The position numbers and the translations under genes were made by a program. From Acidimicrobiia bacterium (GTDB lineage: Bacteria; Actinomycetota; Acidimicrobiia; Spongiisociales; Spongiisociaceae): DNA of 53,660 bases. Below, piece after piece: positions 26,594-34,150 of this stretch; within the stretch, counting starts at the first letter, position 1, and each line of letters starts with the position of its first letter. Under the pieces are notes generated by a model, which saw only the letters and a list, made by a program, of their open reading frames with translations, made no database searches and had not been told where the DNA came from. The stretch spans positions 1 through 53,660 of the forward strand of contig QIDH01000001.1 in assembly GCA_003229305.1 (NCBI GenBank), given 5' to 3'.

Positions 26594-27220
26594 TCAATGT
26601 TTCTCTGGCGGAAAAGGCGCTTGATCCGGCGGCGCCCATCGCCACTCCTGCCTCCAGGGGTCCCCAACCGAAATGAAGAATGCTTCGGCGTGTCGTGGTT
26701 TGGCATCGGCAAGATCGCGCAGCGAGCGGCCCGTGAGGGCCAGTCTGGCCGCCTGAATCGGATCCTGGTGTGACACCACGACCACCGCCTCCCTCGGATG
26801 TCGATTGGCCACCGAGGTGATCGCTCCGGCCATGCGGCTCGCCAGGTCCGCTAGCGGTTCCGGGTTGAAGTCGAGGTCCCAAGGATGCGAGAGGTAGGCA
26901 TCCAAATCGCCCGGAAAGTGCACATCCAGCTGATCCCAGGCCAGACCCTTCCACCTGTCGGCCAATCGCCATTCGGTCAGCCTTGGATCGACGAGCACCC
27001 CAAGGCCATGTACGTCTGCGATTGCGGCGGCCGTCTCTTTGGCTCTGCGGAGCGGGGATGCGTATACGGCTGCAATCTGCATGGACTTCAAGCGCTCCGC
27101 GACAGATGTGGCCTGACGGAACCCCCGCTCTGACAGGCCGAATCCTGGCAAATCTGCGTATACGATGTTGTCCGGATTCTCCACCTCGCCGTGCCGGACG
27201 AGGATCGCTGCGTGTGACAT
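26594..27220 (-). CDS. Histidine phosphatase family protein
   Basis: A 208-aa enzyme of the phosphoglycerate mutase-like superfamily. The RHG motif ILVRHGEVENPDN carries the phosphohistidine, YASPLRRAKETA follows, and the second catalytic His is in VVVSHQDPIQAA. Related actinobacterial proteins act as phosphomutases, acid phosphatases or phosphoglycolate-type phosphatases; the substrate cannot be told. The ATG at 27220 is chosen over 27256 because the domain starts there; a TACAAT hexamer lies nine bases upstream. Confidence 0.85.
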   Translation of the reverse strand: MSHAAILVRHGEVENPDNIVYADLPGFGLSERGFRQATSVAERLKSMQIAAVYASPLRRAKETAAAIADVHGLGVLVDPRLTEWRLADRWKGLAWDQLDVHFPGDLDAYLSHPWDLDFNPEPLADLASRMAGAITSVANRHPREAVVVVSHQDPIQAARLALTGRSLRDLADAKPRHAEAFFISVGDPWRQEWRWAPPDQAPFPPEKH

Positions 27221-27229
27221 GGGCGGGAA

Positions 27230-27305
27230 ATTGTAGGACGACGAATCGTCGATCAATCCAACGGTTGGTCGCCCCGGCGGAGAGCCGGATCAAATCGGCG
27301 ATAAT
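27230..27305. promoter_or_regulatory. Divergent promoter region with two near-leaderless -10 boxes
   Basis: On the minus strand TACAAT (27235-27230) lies nine bases before the phosphatase ATG. On the plus strand GATAAT (27300-27305) lies six bases before the ATG at 27312. Neither has a convincing -35. The 91-base gap therefore seems to drive both genes outward from very short leaders. Confidence 0.4.
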
Positions 27306-27311
27306 GGGCCC

Positions 27312-28067
27312 ATGCCACGCAGGATCCTTTTGGCGGCCATCACGCTCTTTGCCGCACATTTGGCTTGGGCAGCGAAAGTTTCCTTTGGAGGCAGCCCCAT
27401 TGCATCCAACGGCCAAGCCCTGGTCTCGGCCGATCTTCTGATCGTCGGGGCGGTCGTGACTGTCGGGATCCTGCTCGATCGGACCCCATGGACCCGCAAG
27501 CTCGCCCTTCTGTCGATTGGCGCTCAGGCGGGAATTGCGGTGACGCACCCCGTGGACATCACCTGGCTGCTGGCCGCGACTCTTTCTGCGATTGCAGCGT
27601 TTGGTCTGGCCCCCGCACCGAGTGGGAGGTGGTTCGCCTCGCCGGCCAGGCACCAGGTGCCGGCCAGAGCAACCGCTCTGGCGCTCAGCCTCCTGCTGGC
27701 CCCAAGTCTGATCGGAGCGGCCAGCAGGCCGGAGCCGACCATCGCCGGAATTATCCTGGCCGGCGTCGCCCTGGTTGGCGCCTGGGCATATACGCGGGCG
27801 CTAGTCAGCGTTTTGTGGATCGCGCGGATCGTTTGGCCCCTCGGCATCGTCGGAGCCGCCATTGGCCTCTCATGGCCCTCAGCGGCCATCTTGATCGGTG
27901 CGGGGGCCTCAGTCACCTGGCTCGCGTGGACGTCAGATGCCAGGGTCGCCGCTGGTCCGCTGATCGAAACCCGAAAGGCGATTCCGCTGCTTCCGGAGAT
28001 GGTGCCGGCCGAGATCCTGGACTCGGCTGGTTTCGATTCCAAGGGCAGACCAAAGGACCAGGGATGA
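27312..28067 (+). CDS. Polytopic membrane protein of unknown function
   Basis: A 251-aa protein with about seven hydrophobic segments (for example LLIVGAVVTVGIL, ITWLLAATLSAIAAFGLA, IAGIILAGVALVGAWAY), small-residue rich, with a short soluble C-terminus (RKAIPLLPEMVPAEILDSAG). No family is recognised. It is the first gene of a three-gene cassette with overlapping ends (ATGA with the next gene). Confidence 0.7.
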   Translation: MPRRILLAAITLFAAHLAWAAKVSFGGSPIASNGQALVSADLLIVGAVVTVGILLDRTPWTRKLALLSIGAQAGIAVTHPVDITWLLAATLSAIAAFGLAPAPSGRWFASPARHQVPARATALALSLLLAPSLIGAASRPEPTIAGIILAGVALVGAWAYTRALVSVLWIARIVWPLGIVGAAIGLSWPSAAILIGAGASVTWLAWTSDARVAAGPLIETRKAIPLLPEMVPAEILDSAGFDSKGRPKDQG

Positions 28068-28339
28068 CCCGCGCTTCCAATCCATGGGTCCTGGCCGCAA
28101 TCACTGTTGCCCTCGTAGCCGGCGGTTTCATCGGCTGGATCGTGACCACGATTTCTTGCAGCCCCAACAGCTGTCTCCCGAACGCCATAGCAATCGCGCT
28201 ACTGAGCGGAATAGTCACCGCGATTGGCGTCGGGGTGGTCGCAGTTCTGGCGGTGCGCTCACTTGGGGAGTGGCGTACCGCAGCAGAGCAGGGCACCCCC
28301 ATGCCGGAGCCAGGGTGCGAGACAGGCGAAGATGGCTGA
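28064..28339 (+). CDS. Small membrane protein with two helices
   Basis: A 91-aa protein from ATG at 28064, overlapping the previous stop as ATGA. Membrane segments are at about 8-28 (WVLAAITVALVAGGFIGWIV) and 42-65 (IAIALLSGIVTAIGVGVVAVLAV); the loop between them holds CSPNSC, a possible disulfide pair facing out. The C-terminal tail is acidic and soluble. Family unknown. Confidence 0.65.
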   Translation: MTRASNPWVLAAITVALVAGGFIGWIVTTISCSPNSCLPNAIAIALLSGIVTAIGVGVVAVLAVRSLGEWRTAAEQGTPMPEPGCETGEDG

Positions 28340-28532
28340 GAGATCCCTCGGCAACGACCTCGCAACCATCGGTGTCGGCATCGGAATTCCCCTGACTTTC
28401 GTACTCGGAGTCATCCTCCTGCTTCTCACTGCATTGACCGGCAAGGCCCCGATCTGGTTGGCGGGGCCGTTCGTATTGATCGGTGCCGGCTCCGGTGTCT
28501 CATATCTCGTCGTTCGCCAAGGCCGCCGCTGA
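28332..28532 (+). CDS. Small membrane protein
   Basis: A 66-aa protein whose ATG overlaps the previous gene by eight bases. Two helices (IGVGIGIPLTFVLGVILLLL and PIWLAGPFVLIGAGSGVSYL) and a basic C-terminus (VRQGRR). It ends 16 bases from the convergent fabF stop. Family unknown; the tight overlap suggests it works with the two membrane proteins upstream. Confidence 0.6.
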   Translation: MAERSLGNDLATIGVGIGIPLTFVLGVILLLLTALTGKAPIWLAGPFVLIGAGSGVSYLVVRQGRR

Positions 28533-28548
28533 TCGGATCGAATCCCGT

Positions 28549-29805
28549 TCAGGCACCAGACGCGAAGACGAGCGAGACATTGTGCCCACCGAATCCGAAC
28601 GAGTTCGTCATCGCGTACTTGACCTCAACCTCTCTGGCCTCGTTTGGTACGTAGTCGAGGTCGCATTCCGGGTCAGGGTTGTCGAGATTGATGGTCGGCG
28701 GCACCACATCGGTGGCAATCGCCTGTAGGCAAACCAGCGACTCGAGAGCCCCTGCCGCCCCTAGCAGGTGGCCGGTCATCGATTTGGTTGACGAGATGAC
28801 GGCAGATCCGGCTGCCTCGCCGAGTGCAAGCTTGATCGCAACCGTCTCGGTGGCGTCGTTGGCCGAGGTCGACGTACCATGGGCGTTTATGTAGTCGATT
28901 TGCGCTGGTTCGATGCCTGCATCTTCGATTGCGTTGGTCATGGCCCGAGCCGCCCCTGCGCCACCTGGTCTTGGAAGCGTCACGTGATAGGCGTCCGAAC
29001 TCATGCCGTATCCGATCAGCTCCCCGTACACGTTGGCCCCCCTTTCCAGCGCATGGGATCGCTCCTCCAGCACCAACACTGCGGCCCCCTCACTCATCAC
29101 GAATCCATCACGGTCACGATCAAAAGGACGAGATGCGGACGCCGGATCGTCATTGCGAGTGCTCAGTGCCTTGGCTTGGTTGAAAGCCGCCATGCTGAAC
29201 TCACAGTTGGCGGCCTCTGCGCCGCCGGCCAGCATCACGTCTGCGGTGCCCCGCTTGATGATCTCGGCTGCGTCCCCGATTGCGTGGGCAGAAGCAGCAC
29301 ACGCCGTCACCACGCAGCTCACCGGACCTTGCATATTGAAACGCATCGAAGCCAGGCCGGCCGCCTCGTTGGGGATGATCATCGGAATGGTGAGCGGGCT
29401 CACCCGACTCGGGCCGCGCTCTCTGAGCACGTCGAGCTGGCTGATGAACGAAACCATGCCACCAAAACCGACCCCCGCCATGACCCCTGCCCTACCGACC
29501 AGTGGGTCGTCGTCATCGCGGATTTTGAGACCGCTGTGATCAAACGCGAGCTGGGAGGCACCCACGAAGAGCTGGCTGAAACGATCCAACCGCCTCGACT
29601 CACGCAACGGCATGAAGAGCTCGGAATCGAAGTTCGTGACCTCACCCGCGATCTTGGTCTTGAGCTCGGTCGTATCGAATTGGGTGATCGGACCGATTCC
29701 GGATTCCCCGTCCAAAAGGGCTTTCCATGTACCGTCGATCGTGTCGGCCAGCGGGTTGATCGTTCCCAGCCCGGTGACGACGACTCGCCGCTCTGCCTGA
29801 TGCAT
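28549..29805 (-). CDS. fabF: 3-oxoacyl-ACP synthase II (FabF)
   Basis: Elongating condensing enzyme of type II fatty acid synthesis, 418 aa. The Cys-His-His triad is visible: TACAASAHA, HGTSTSANDATE and STKSMTGHLLGAAGA; NSFGFGGHNVSLVF closes the protein. The ATG at 29805 has GGAGG five bases upstream (an adjacent ATG at 29808 is too close). It is the last gene of the fab operon, 24 bases after acpP. Confidence 0.95.
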   Translation of the reverse strand: MHQAERRVVVTGLGTINPLADTIDGTWKALLDGESGIGPITQFDTTELKTKIAGEVTNFDSELFMPLRESRRLDRFSQLFVGASQLAFDHSGLKIRDDDDPLVGRAGVMAGVGFGGMVSFISQLDVLRERGPSRVSPLTIPMIIPNEAAGLASMRFNMQGPVSCVVTACAASAHAIGDAAEIIKRGTADVMLAGGAEAANCEFSMAAFNQAKALSTRNDDPASASRPFDRDRDGFVMSEGAAVLVLEERSHALERGANVYGELIGYGMSSDAYHVTLPRPGGAGAARAMTNAIEDAGIEPAQIDYINAHGTSTSANDATETVAIKLALGEAAGSAVISSTKSMTGHLLGAAGALESLVCLQAIATDVVPPTINLDNPDPECDLDYVPNEAREVEVKYAMTNSFGFGGHNVSLVFASGA

Positions 29806-29829
29806 CATGACCTCCAAGGCGCTGGTGGT

Positions 29830-30075
29830 TCAGCCGGCCAACTTCTTCTCGACGAGGTCGATGGCTTGTCCAACGGTGAGCAGCTCTTCGGCTTCTTCGT
29901 CCGGGATTTTCACTCCGAACTCGTCCTCGAGCGCCATCAACAACTCGACGACGCCGAGCGAATCGACCTCTAGGTCCTCTTCGAAGCTTGCGCCAGGGTT
30001 GATCTTTTCTTTCTCGAGACCGAGTTCGCTGACCAACAACTCGGTCATCTTCGATTCGATATCTGCACGATCCAT
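29830..30075 (-). CDS. acpP: Acyl carrier protein
   Basis: An 81-aa acidic four-helix carrier. The phosphopantetheine serine is in EVDSLGVVELLMALEDEF near residue 39. AGGAGG precedes the ATG by about six bases. Its place between fabG and fabF shows that it serves fatty acid synthesis. Confidence 0.96.
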   Translation of the reverse strand: MDRADIESKMTELLVSELGLEKEKINPGASFEEDLEVDSLGVVELLMALEDEFGVKIPDEEAEELLTVGQAIDLVEKKLAG

Positions 30076-30126
30076 TTGTTTCCTCCTCGCCGGATCACCG
30101 ATGGCCCGCGTTCGGACCGGAACCTC

Positions 30127-30861
30127 TTACAGAGCCAATCCTCCGTCGACCACCAGCACTTGCCCGGTGATGTAGGACGCATCGTCGGCAGCAAGATACT
30201 CCACCGCAGAGGCCACCTCGCCGGGGGTGCCGAGACGGCCGACGCTCGTCGACTCACTTGCGGCATTCACCGCCACCTCACCGAGCCCTTCAGTCATCTC
30301 GGTGGCTATGAATCCTGGAGCGACAACGTTCACTGTTATCCCCCTCGAACCAACCTCCTTCGCCAACGATTTCGAAAACCCGATGAGCCCGGCCTTGGAC
30401 GCTGCGTAGTTGGCCTGGCCGGGATTACCCGACAGTCCCGAGACCGACCCGATCGACACAATCCGACCCCAGCGGCCTCTTATCATCGACCTGAGCGCAG
30501 CCTTCGAGCACATGTAGGCGGATTTGAGATTGACCGCCAACACGCGGTCCCAGTCTTCCTCGCCCATTCGCAGAAGCAAACCATCTCTGGTAATCCCTGC
30601 GTTGTTTATCAAGATCTCTACTTGACCCAACTCTGACCCGACGGTTTCGAACATGGCGGCCACTGCTTCAACTTCGCTGACATCCGCGCCGACCGGGATA
30701 GCGGAGCCCCCCGCCGATCGGATCGAGCGGACCACCTCGTCTGCTGCGTCTGCGCGGCGTGAGTAGTTGACGGCGACGGCATGCCCGGCAGCGCCGAGCC
30801 GCTCCGCCACTGCCCGGCCGATTCCACGTGAGCCTCCCGTGACCAGGGCCACCCTTCCCAC
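30127..30861 (-). CDS. fabG: 3-oxoacyl-ACP reductase FabG
   Basis: A 244-aa short-chain dehydrogenase. The NADPH loop is TGGSRGIGRAVAERL, NNAGITRDGLLLRM marks the fold, and the catalytic Ser and Tyr-x-x-x-Lys are in SIGSVSGLSGNPGQANYAAS followed by KAG. GTG at 30861 shares one base with the fabH stop and has GGGGG six bases upstream. A gap of 51 bases separates it from acpP. Confidence 0.94.
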   Translation of the reverse strand: MGRVALVTGGSRGIGRAVAERLGAAGHAVAVNYSRRADAADEVVRSIRSAGGSAIPVGADVSEVEAVAAMFETVGSELGQVEILINNAGITRDGLLLRMGEEDWDRVLAVNLKSAYMCSKAALRSMIRGRWGRIVSIGSVSGLSGNPGQANYAASKAGLIGFSKSLAKEVGSRGITVNVVAPGFIATEMTEGLGEVAVNAASESTSVGRLGTPGEVASAVEYLAADDASYITGQVLVVDGGLAL

Positions 30862-31940
30862 TACCGACCCCCTTTCTGGAAGAAATCGAGGTTTGGTTTC
30901 AGGACTTCCATGACGGACTTGTCTGTTTTGGGCAATGCGGCGTCAGAGGTGGAGATCGGTTCGACTCTCGCACCCCATTGCACCGCGGCCGCCGCCCAGG
31001 TCAGTCCGCCTCCGAATGCCGCGAAAACCAACTTGTCCCCAGGCGCGACCCTGCCTTGTTCCAAGGCTTCGGTCAGAGCGATCGGGACGGTCGCCGACGA
31101 CGTGTTGCCGTATGCGTGGATGTTGGTAAAAACCTTGGAGGAGTCGAGTCCGAGCCTTCGAGCCGCCGCATCGATGATCCGCTGATTCGCCTGATGCGGG
31201 ACGAGGAGGTCGACGTCGTCGAGGTCCCAACCTGCGTCGCGCACGACCGCGGCGCCAGACTCGCTCATCATCCTGACTGCCCGCCTGAACACCTCTTGGC
31301 CCTGAAGCGTGATGGAAGACGTCGCAGGATCTCGCGGTCCTGGCACTCCCCTGGTCCCGTCGACTGGAGTGCAGAGAAGCTCGGTGGTCGTCCCGTCGAC
31401 TCCGAGCTCAGACGCCATCAGTCCGACCGGTTCCTCGGTAGCCTCGATGATCACCGCGCCCGCTCCGTCACCGAACAAGATGGCGGTGTTGCGATCGAGG
31501 TAGTTGGTGATGAACGAGAGTTTTTCCACCCCAACGACAAGAATACGATCGGCCACGCCTGCGGCAATCAGCGCAGTGGCCGTGACGTATGAATACACAA
31601 ACCCCGAACAGTTGGCGTTGAGGTCCATCGCCCCTGCGTTCACTGCCTCAAGGCGCGCCTGGAGGTATGAGGCGCTGGCAGGCACCAGGCTTTCGGGGCT
31701 ACAGGTCGCCAGCAAGATGAGATCGAGTTGCTCCGACTGCAACCCGGCTGCTGCGAGCGCGTGACGAGAGGCCACCTCCGCCATCTCGGTGGCCTCACCG
31801 TTGGCGATGCGCCGCTCCTTGATACCCGTGCGGGCTGTGATCCAGTCGTCGCTCGTATCGACCAACTGTTCGAGGTCGGCGTTGGTGAGCACGGTTGGAG
31901 GCAGAGCCTTGCCCCAACCGGTGATTTCTGCGTATCTCAC
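30861..31940 (-). CDS. fabH: 3-oxoacyl-ACP synthase III (FabH)
   Basis: Initiating condensing enzyme, 359 aa. Catalytic Cys in DLNANCSGFVYSY, His in VPHQANQRIIDAA and Asn in IHAYGNTSSATVP form the triad. It carries a C-terminal extension of about 35 residues (after WGARVEPIS) beyond the usual end near 325. GTG start; 25 bases downstream of fabD. Confidence 0.94.
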   Translation of the reverse strand: MRYAEITGWGKALPPTVLTNADLEQLVDTSDDWITARTGIKERRIANGEATEMAEVASRHALAAAGLQSEQLDLILLATCSPESLVPASASYLQARLEAVNAGAMDLNANCSGFVYSYVTATALIAAGVADRILVVGVEKLSFITNYLDRNTAILFGDGAGAVIIEATEEPVGLMASELGVDGTTTELLCTPVDGTRGVPGPRDPATSSITLQGQEVFRRAVRMMSESGAAVVRDAGWDLDDVDLLVPHQANQRIIDAAARRLGLDSSKVFTNIHAYGNTSSATVPIALTEALEQGRVAPGDKLVFAAFGGGLTWAAAAVQWGARVEPISTSDAALPKTDKSVMEVLKPNLDFFQKGGR

Positions 31941-31965
31941 AACACTCCAGTGCTCGTCGCGCCGG

Positions 31966-32916
31966 TCATAGTATGGCTTCGCCTAAAGCAGCGACTGCAT
32001 CATCGATCGACCCGAGACCGTTGACGACCAGAATCCTGGACCCAGGTGCCGCCCGTTTGGCCATGCCTGCCGTCAGGTTGCCGGGGCCGACGTGAACGAA
32101 CGTGTCCACCCCTGTTGCCTGGATTCCGGCCAGCGATTCGGAGAACCTGACAGGCGAGGTCAGTTGCCTCAACGCCAGTTCGGCGACCATCTCGGGTTGA
32201 AGGGGTGCGGCCGTGACGTTCGACCAGACATCGAACCGGAGAGCATGGAATTCATTTTTGTCGAGAGCGGTTTTCACTCTGGCAACTGCCGGTTCCATGT
32301 ACGGCGAATGAAACGCGCCTGCGACGTTCAGCTCAATCACCCGACGGACGCCGAGCCGGCTGGCGCTGTCGGTCAACCAAACGATATCCGATGCTGAACC
32401 TGCCATGACGACCTGACCAGGTGCGTTGAGGTTCGCCACCCAGAGGCGCCCTCCTTCTGACCGTCGATCCGAAGCGATCTTCTCGGCCAACTGGTCATCG
32501 GCGCCGAGCAGCGCAGCCATCGAAGAGGATTCGGCCGTTGCGGCGGTGGCCATGGCCAACCCTCGGGTCGCGACGAGTTTCAGACCGGCCGCAAATCCGA
32601 ACGACCCGGCCGCGCCGAGCGCCGAGAACTCACCGAGGGAATGCCCGGCGGCCGCTGAGGGCATGGGCACGTGAGATGACGCCAGCGAGCGCTCGAACTC
32701 CTCCCACAACACCACAGACAGGGCATAGAGGCCGGGCTGAGCTTTGTCGGTCTCGGAAAGGTGCTCAATCGGACCGTCAAGGCAGAGCTCCCGAAGCGAC
32801 CAGCCGAGGACATCATCTGCCGTATCCACGAGGAGATCGGGGCGAGCGTCGAACAGGTCGGCGCCCATACCGACCTCTTGACTGCCTTGACCGGGAAAGA
32901 GAGCTGCGTAACTCAT
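31966..32916 (-). CDS. fabD: Malonyl-CoA:ACP transacylase FabD
   Basis: Loads malonyl onto ACP; 316 aa. N-terminal LFPGQGSQEVGMG, the nucleophile Ser in GHSLGEFSALGAAG, and the later His in NVAGAFHSPYMEPA form the active site. First gene of the fabD-fabH-fabG-acpP-fabF operon. The 91 bases before it contain no promoter I can recognise. Confidence 0.95.
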   Translation of the reverse strand: MSYAALFPGQGSQEVGMGADLFDARPDLLVDTADDVLGWSLRELCLDGPIEHLSETDKAQPGLYALSVVLWEEFERSLASSHVPMPSAAAGHSLGEFSALGAAGSFGFAAGLKLVATRGLAMATAATAESSSMAALLGADDQLAEKIASDRRSEGGRLWVANLNAPGQVVMAGSASDIVWLTDSASRLGVRRVIELNVAGAFHSPYMEPAVARVKTALDKNEFHALRFDVWSNVTAAPLQPEMVAELALRQLTSPVRFSESLAGIQATGVDTFVHVGPGNLTAGMAKRAAPGSRILVVNGLGSIDDAVAALGEAIL

Positions 32917-33007
32917 ATCTGACTCAGACCTCGCATCGTCTCACGCAGTTACCGGCGACAGAGGGGGTAGGGACGAGACAAGCTGTGACGTAGGACAGGC
33001 AACACTC

Positions 33008-34042
33008 TCACAGGCTTGCAAACACTTCGATCACCCGATCCACATCTTCTCGATCTACGTCCCGATGAGTCACAAACCGCAGGACGCCAGGAGTGAGACA
33101 AGCAACCAGCACGTCGCCTGCGGCCAGCTTGTCGATTACGACCGCATCCCTGCCTGGAAGGTCGGTCGTGTCGACCATCACCATGTTGGTTTTCACGGCG
33201 CCAGGGTCTACGGCGCCTGGAAACAACGCCGCGATGCCCTTCGCCAATTGCTTCGCCAGATCGTGGTCCTTCCCAAGCGAGTGCCGATGCTCGAGCGCAA
33301 CCGAGGCCGCAGCCGCGATGACACCGACCTGGCGCATTCCTCCCCCGAATCTCGATCTGACCTTGCGGGCCTTGGCGATGAACTCGGTCGTGCCGCACAA
33401 CATTGAGCCGATTGGTGCACCAAGGGATTTGGAGAAGCAGAACTGCACGGAGTCGACCACAGCACCATATGCGTCCAAACCAACCCCTGAAGCGGTCGCT
33501 GCATTGAAGATGCGGGCTCCATCCAGATGGACCGCCATGCCGGCTTGCCTGGCAACCTCACCTGTGTCGGTCATGATTTCGAGTGGAACGACCGTTCCGC
33601 CTGAGCTGTTGTGGGTGTTCTCCCACGTCAGGATCCCGATGTCTGGCAAATGGTAGGAGGATTGCTCGACCAACCGGTCGACGTCTGAGACCGTGATGAT
33701 CCCTCCCTCGGTCTGCACGGTCCTGAACTGGAGCCCTGACGTGACCGCCCCTCCCCCGCTCTCGAAGTTTCGGATGTGGGCCGCCTCGACACAAAGGACT
33801 TCTTGGCCTGGACTCGTATGTACATTCAAGGCGATCTGGTTGCCCATGATTCCGGACGGGACGAACAATCCCGCCTCCATGCCGAACAGCGCAGCCGATT
33901 CGGCCTGAAGCGCGTTGACTGTCGGGTCCTCCCCGTAGACGTCATCGCCGAGTGAGGCCGAAGCCATCGCCTCGAACATCGCTTCGGTCGGGCGGGTTAC
34001 GGTGTCGGATCGAAAATCGGCAACTCCGTCAGAAAACGCCAT
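33008..34042 (-). CDS. ltaE: Low-specificity L-threonine aldolase
   Basis: PLP-dependent enzyme splitting threonine or allo-threonine into glycine and acetaldehyde; 344 aa. DFRSDTVTRPTEAM at the start, DDVYGEDPTVNALQ, HLDGARIFNAA and FCFSKSLGAPIGSM (the lysine of SKSLGAP binds PLP) are family marks. The ATG at 34042 has AGAGG five bases upstream; a TTG seven codons earlier is less likely. Divergent from glgP. Confidence 0.88.
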   Translation of the reverse strand: MAFSDGVADFRSDTVTRPTEAMFEAMASASLGDDVYGEDPTVNALQAESAALFGMEAGLFVPSGIMGNQIALNVHTSPGQEVLCVEAAHIRNFESGGGAVTSGLQFRTVQTEGGIITVSDVDRLVEQSSYHLPDIGILTWENTHNSSGGTVVPLEIMTDTGEVARQAGMAVHLDGARIFNAATASGVGLDAYGAVVDSVQFCFSKSLGAPIGSMLCGTTEFIAKARKVRSRFGGGMRQVGVIAAAASVALEHRHSLGKDHDLAKQLAKGIAALFPGAVDPGAVKTNMVMVDTTDLPGRDAVVIDKLAAGDVLVACLTPGVLRFVTHRDVDREDVDRVIEVFASL

Positions 34043-34083
34043 CTCTACCTCTGCGGTCGACAATCGGGCCAGGCTAATCAGGG

Positions 34084-34115
34084 TTGACGGGGCGGCCCAC
34101 CAACGTCGTTAACCT
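34084..34115 (+). promoter_or_regulatory. Candidate glgP promoter
   Basis: TTGACG at 34084-34089 is followed by TAACCT at 34110-34115 (20-base spacer) or GTTAAC at 34108-34113 (18 bases). The ATG is 36 bases downstream with GAGG nine bases before it. Confidence 0.35.
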
Positions 34116-34150
34116 GTCTCAGTTCCACCCCAAGTCGAGGTTACGAACCC

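Noticed and set aside
26560-26600. SOS (LexA) box before dinB
   Set aside because: No GAAC-N4-GTTC motif is present in the short upstream region.
26466-27653. Minus-strand frame of 395 codons
   Set aside because: Overlaps dinB, the histidine phosphatase and the membrane protein gene in other frames; it is Arg/Gly-rich with no domain.
28879-29973. Plus-strand frame of 364 codons
   Set aside because: Antisense to fabF and acpP, which are unmistakable; composition is of the shadow type.
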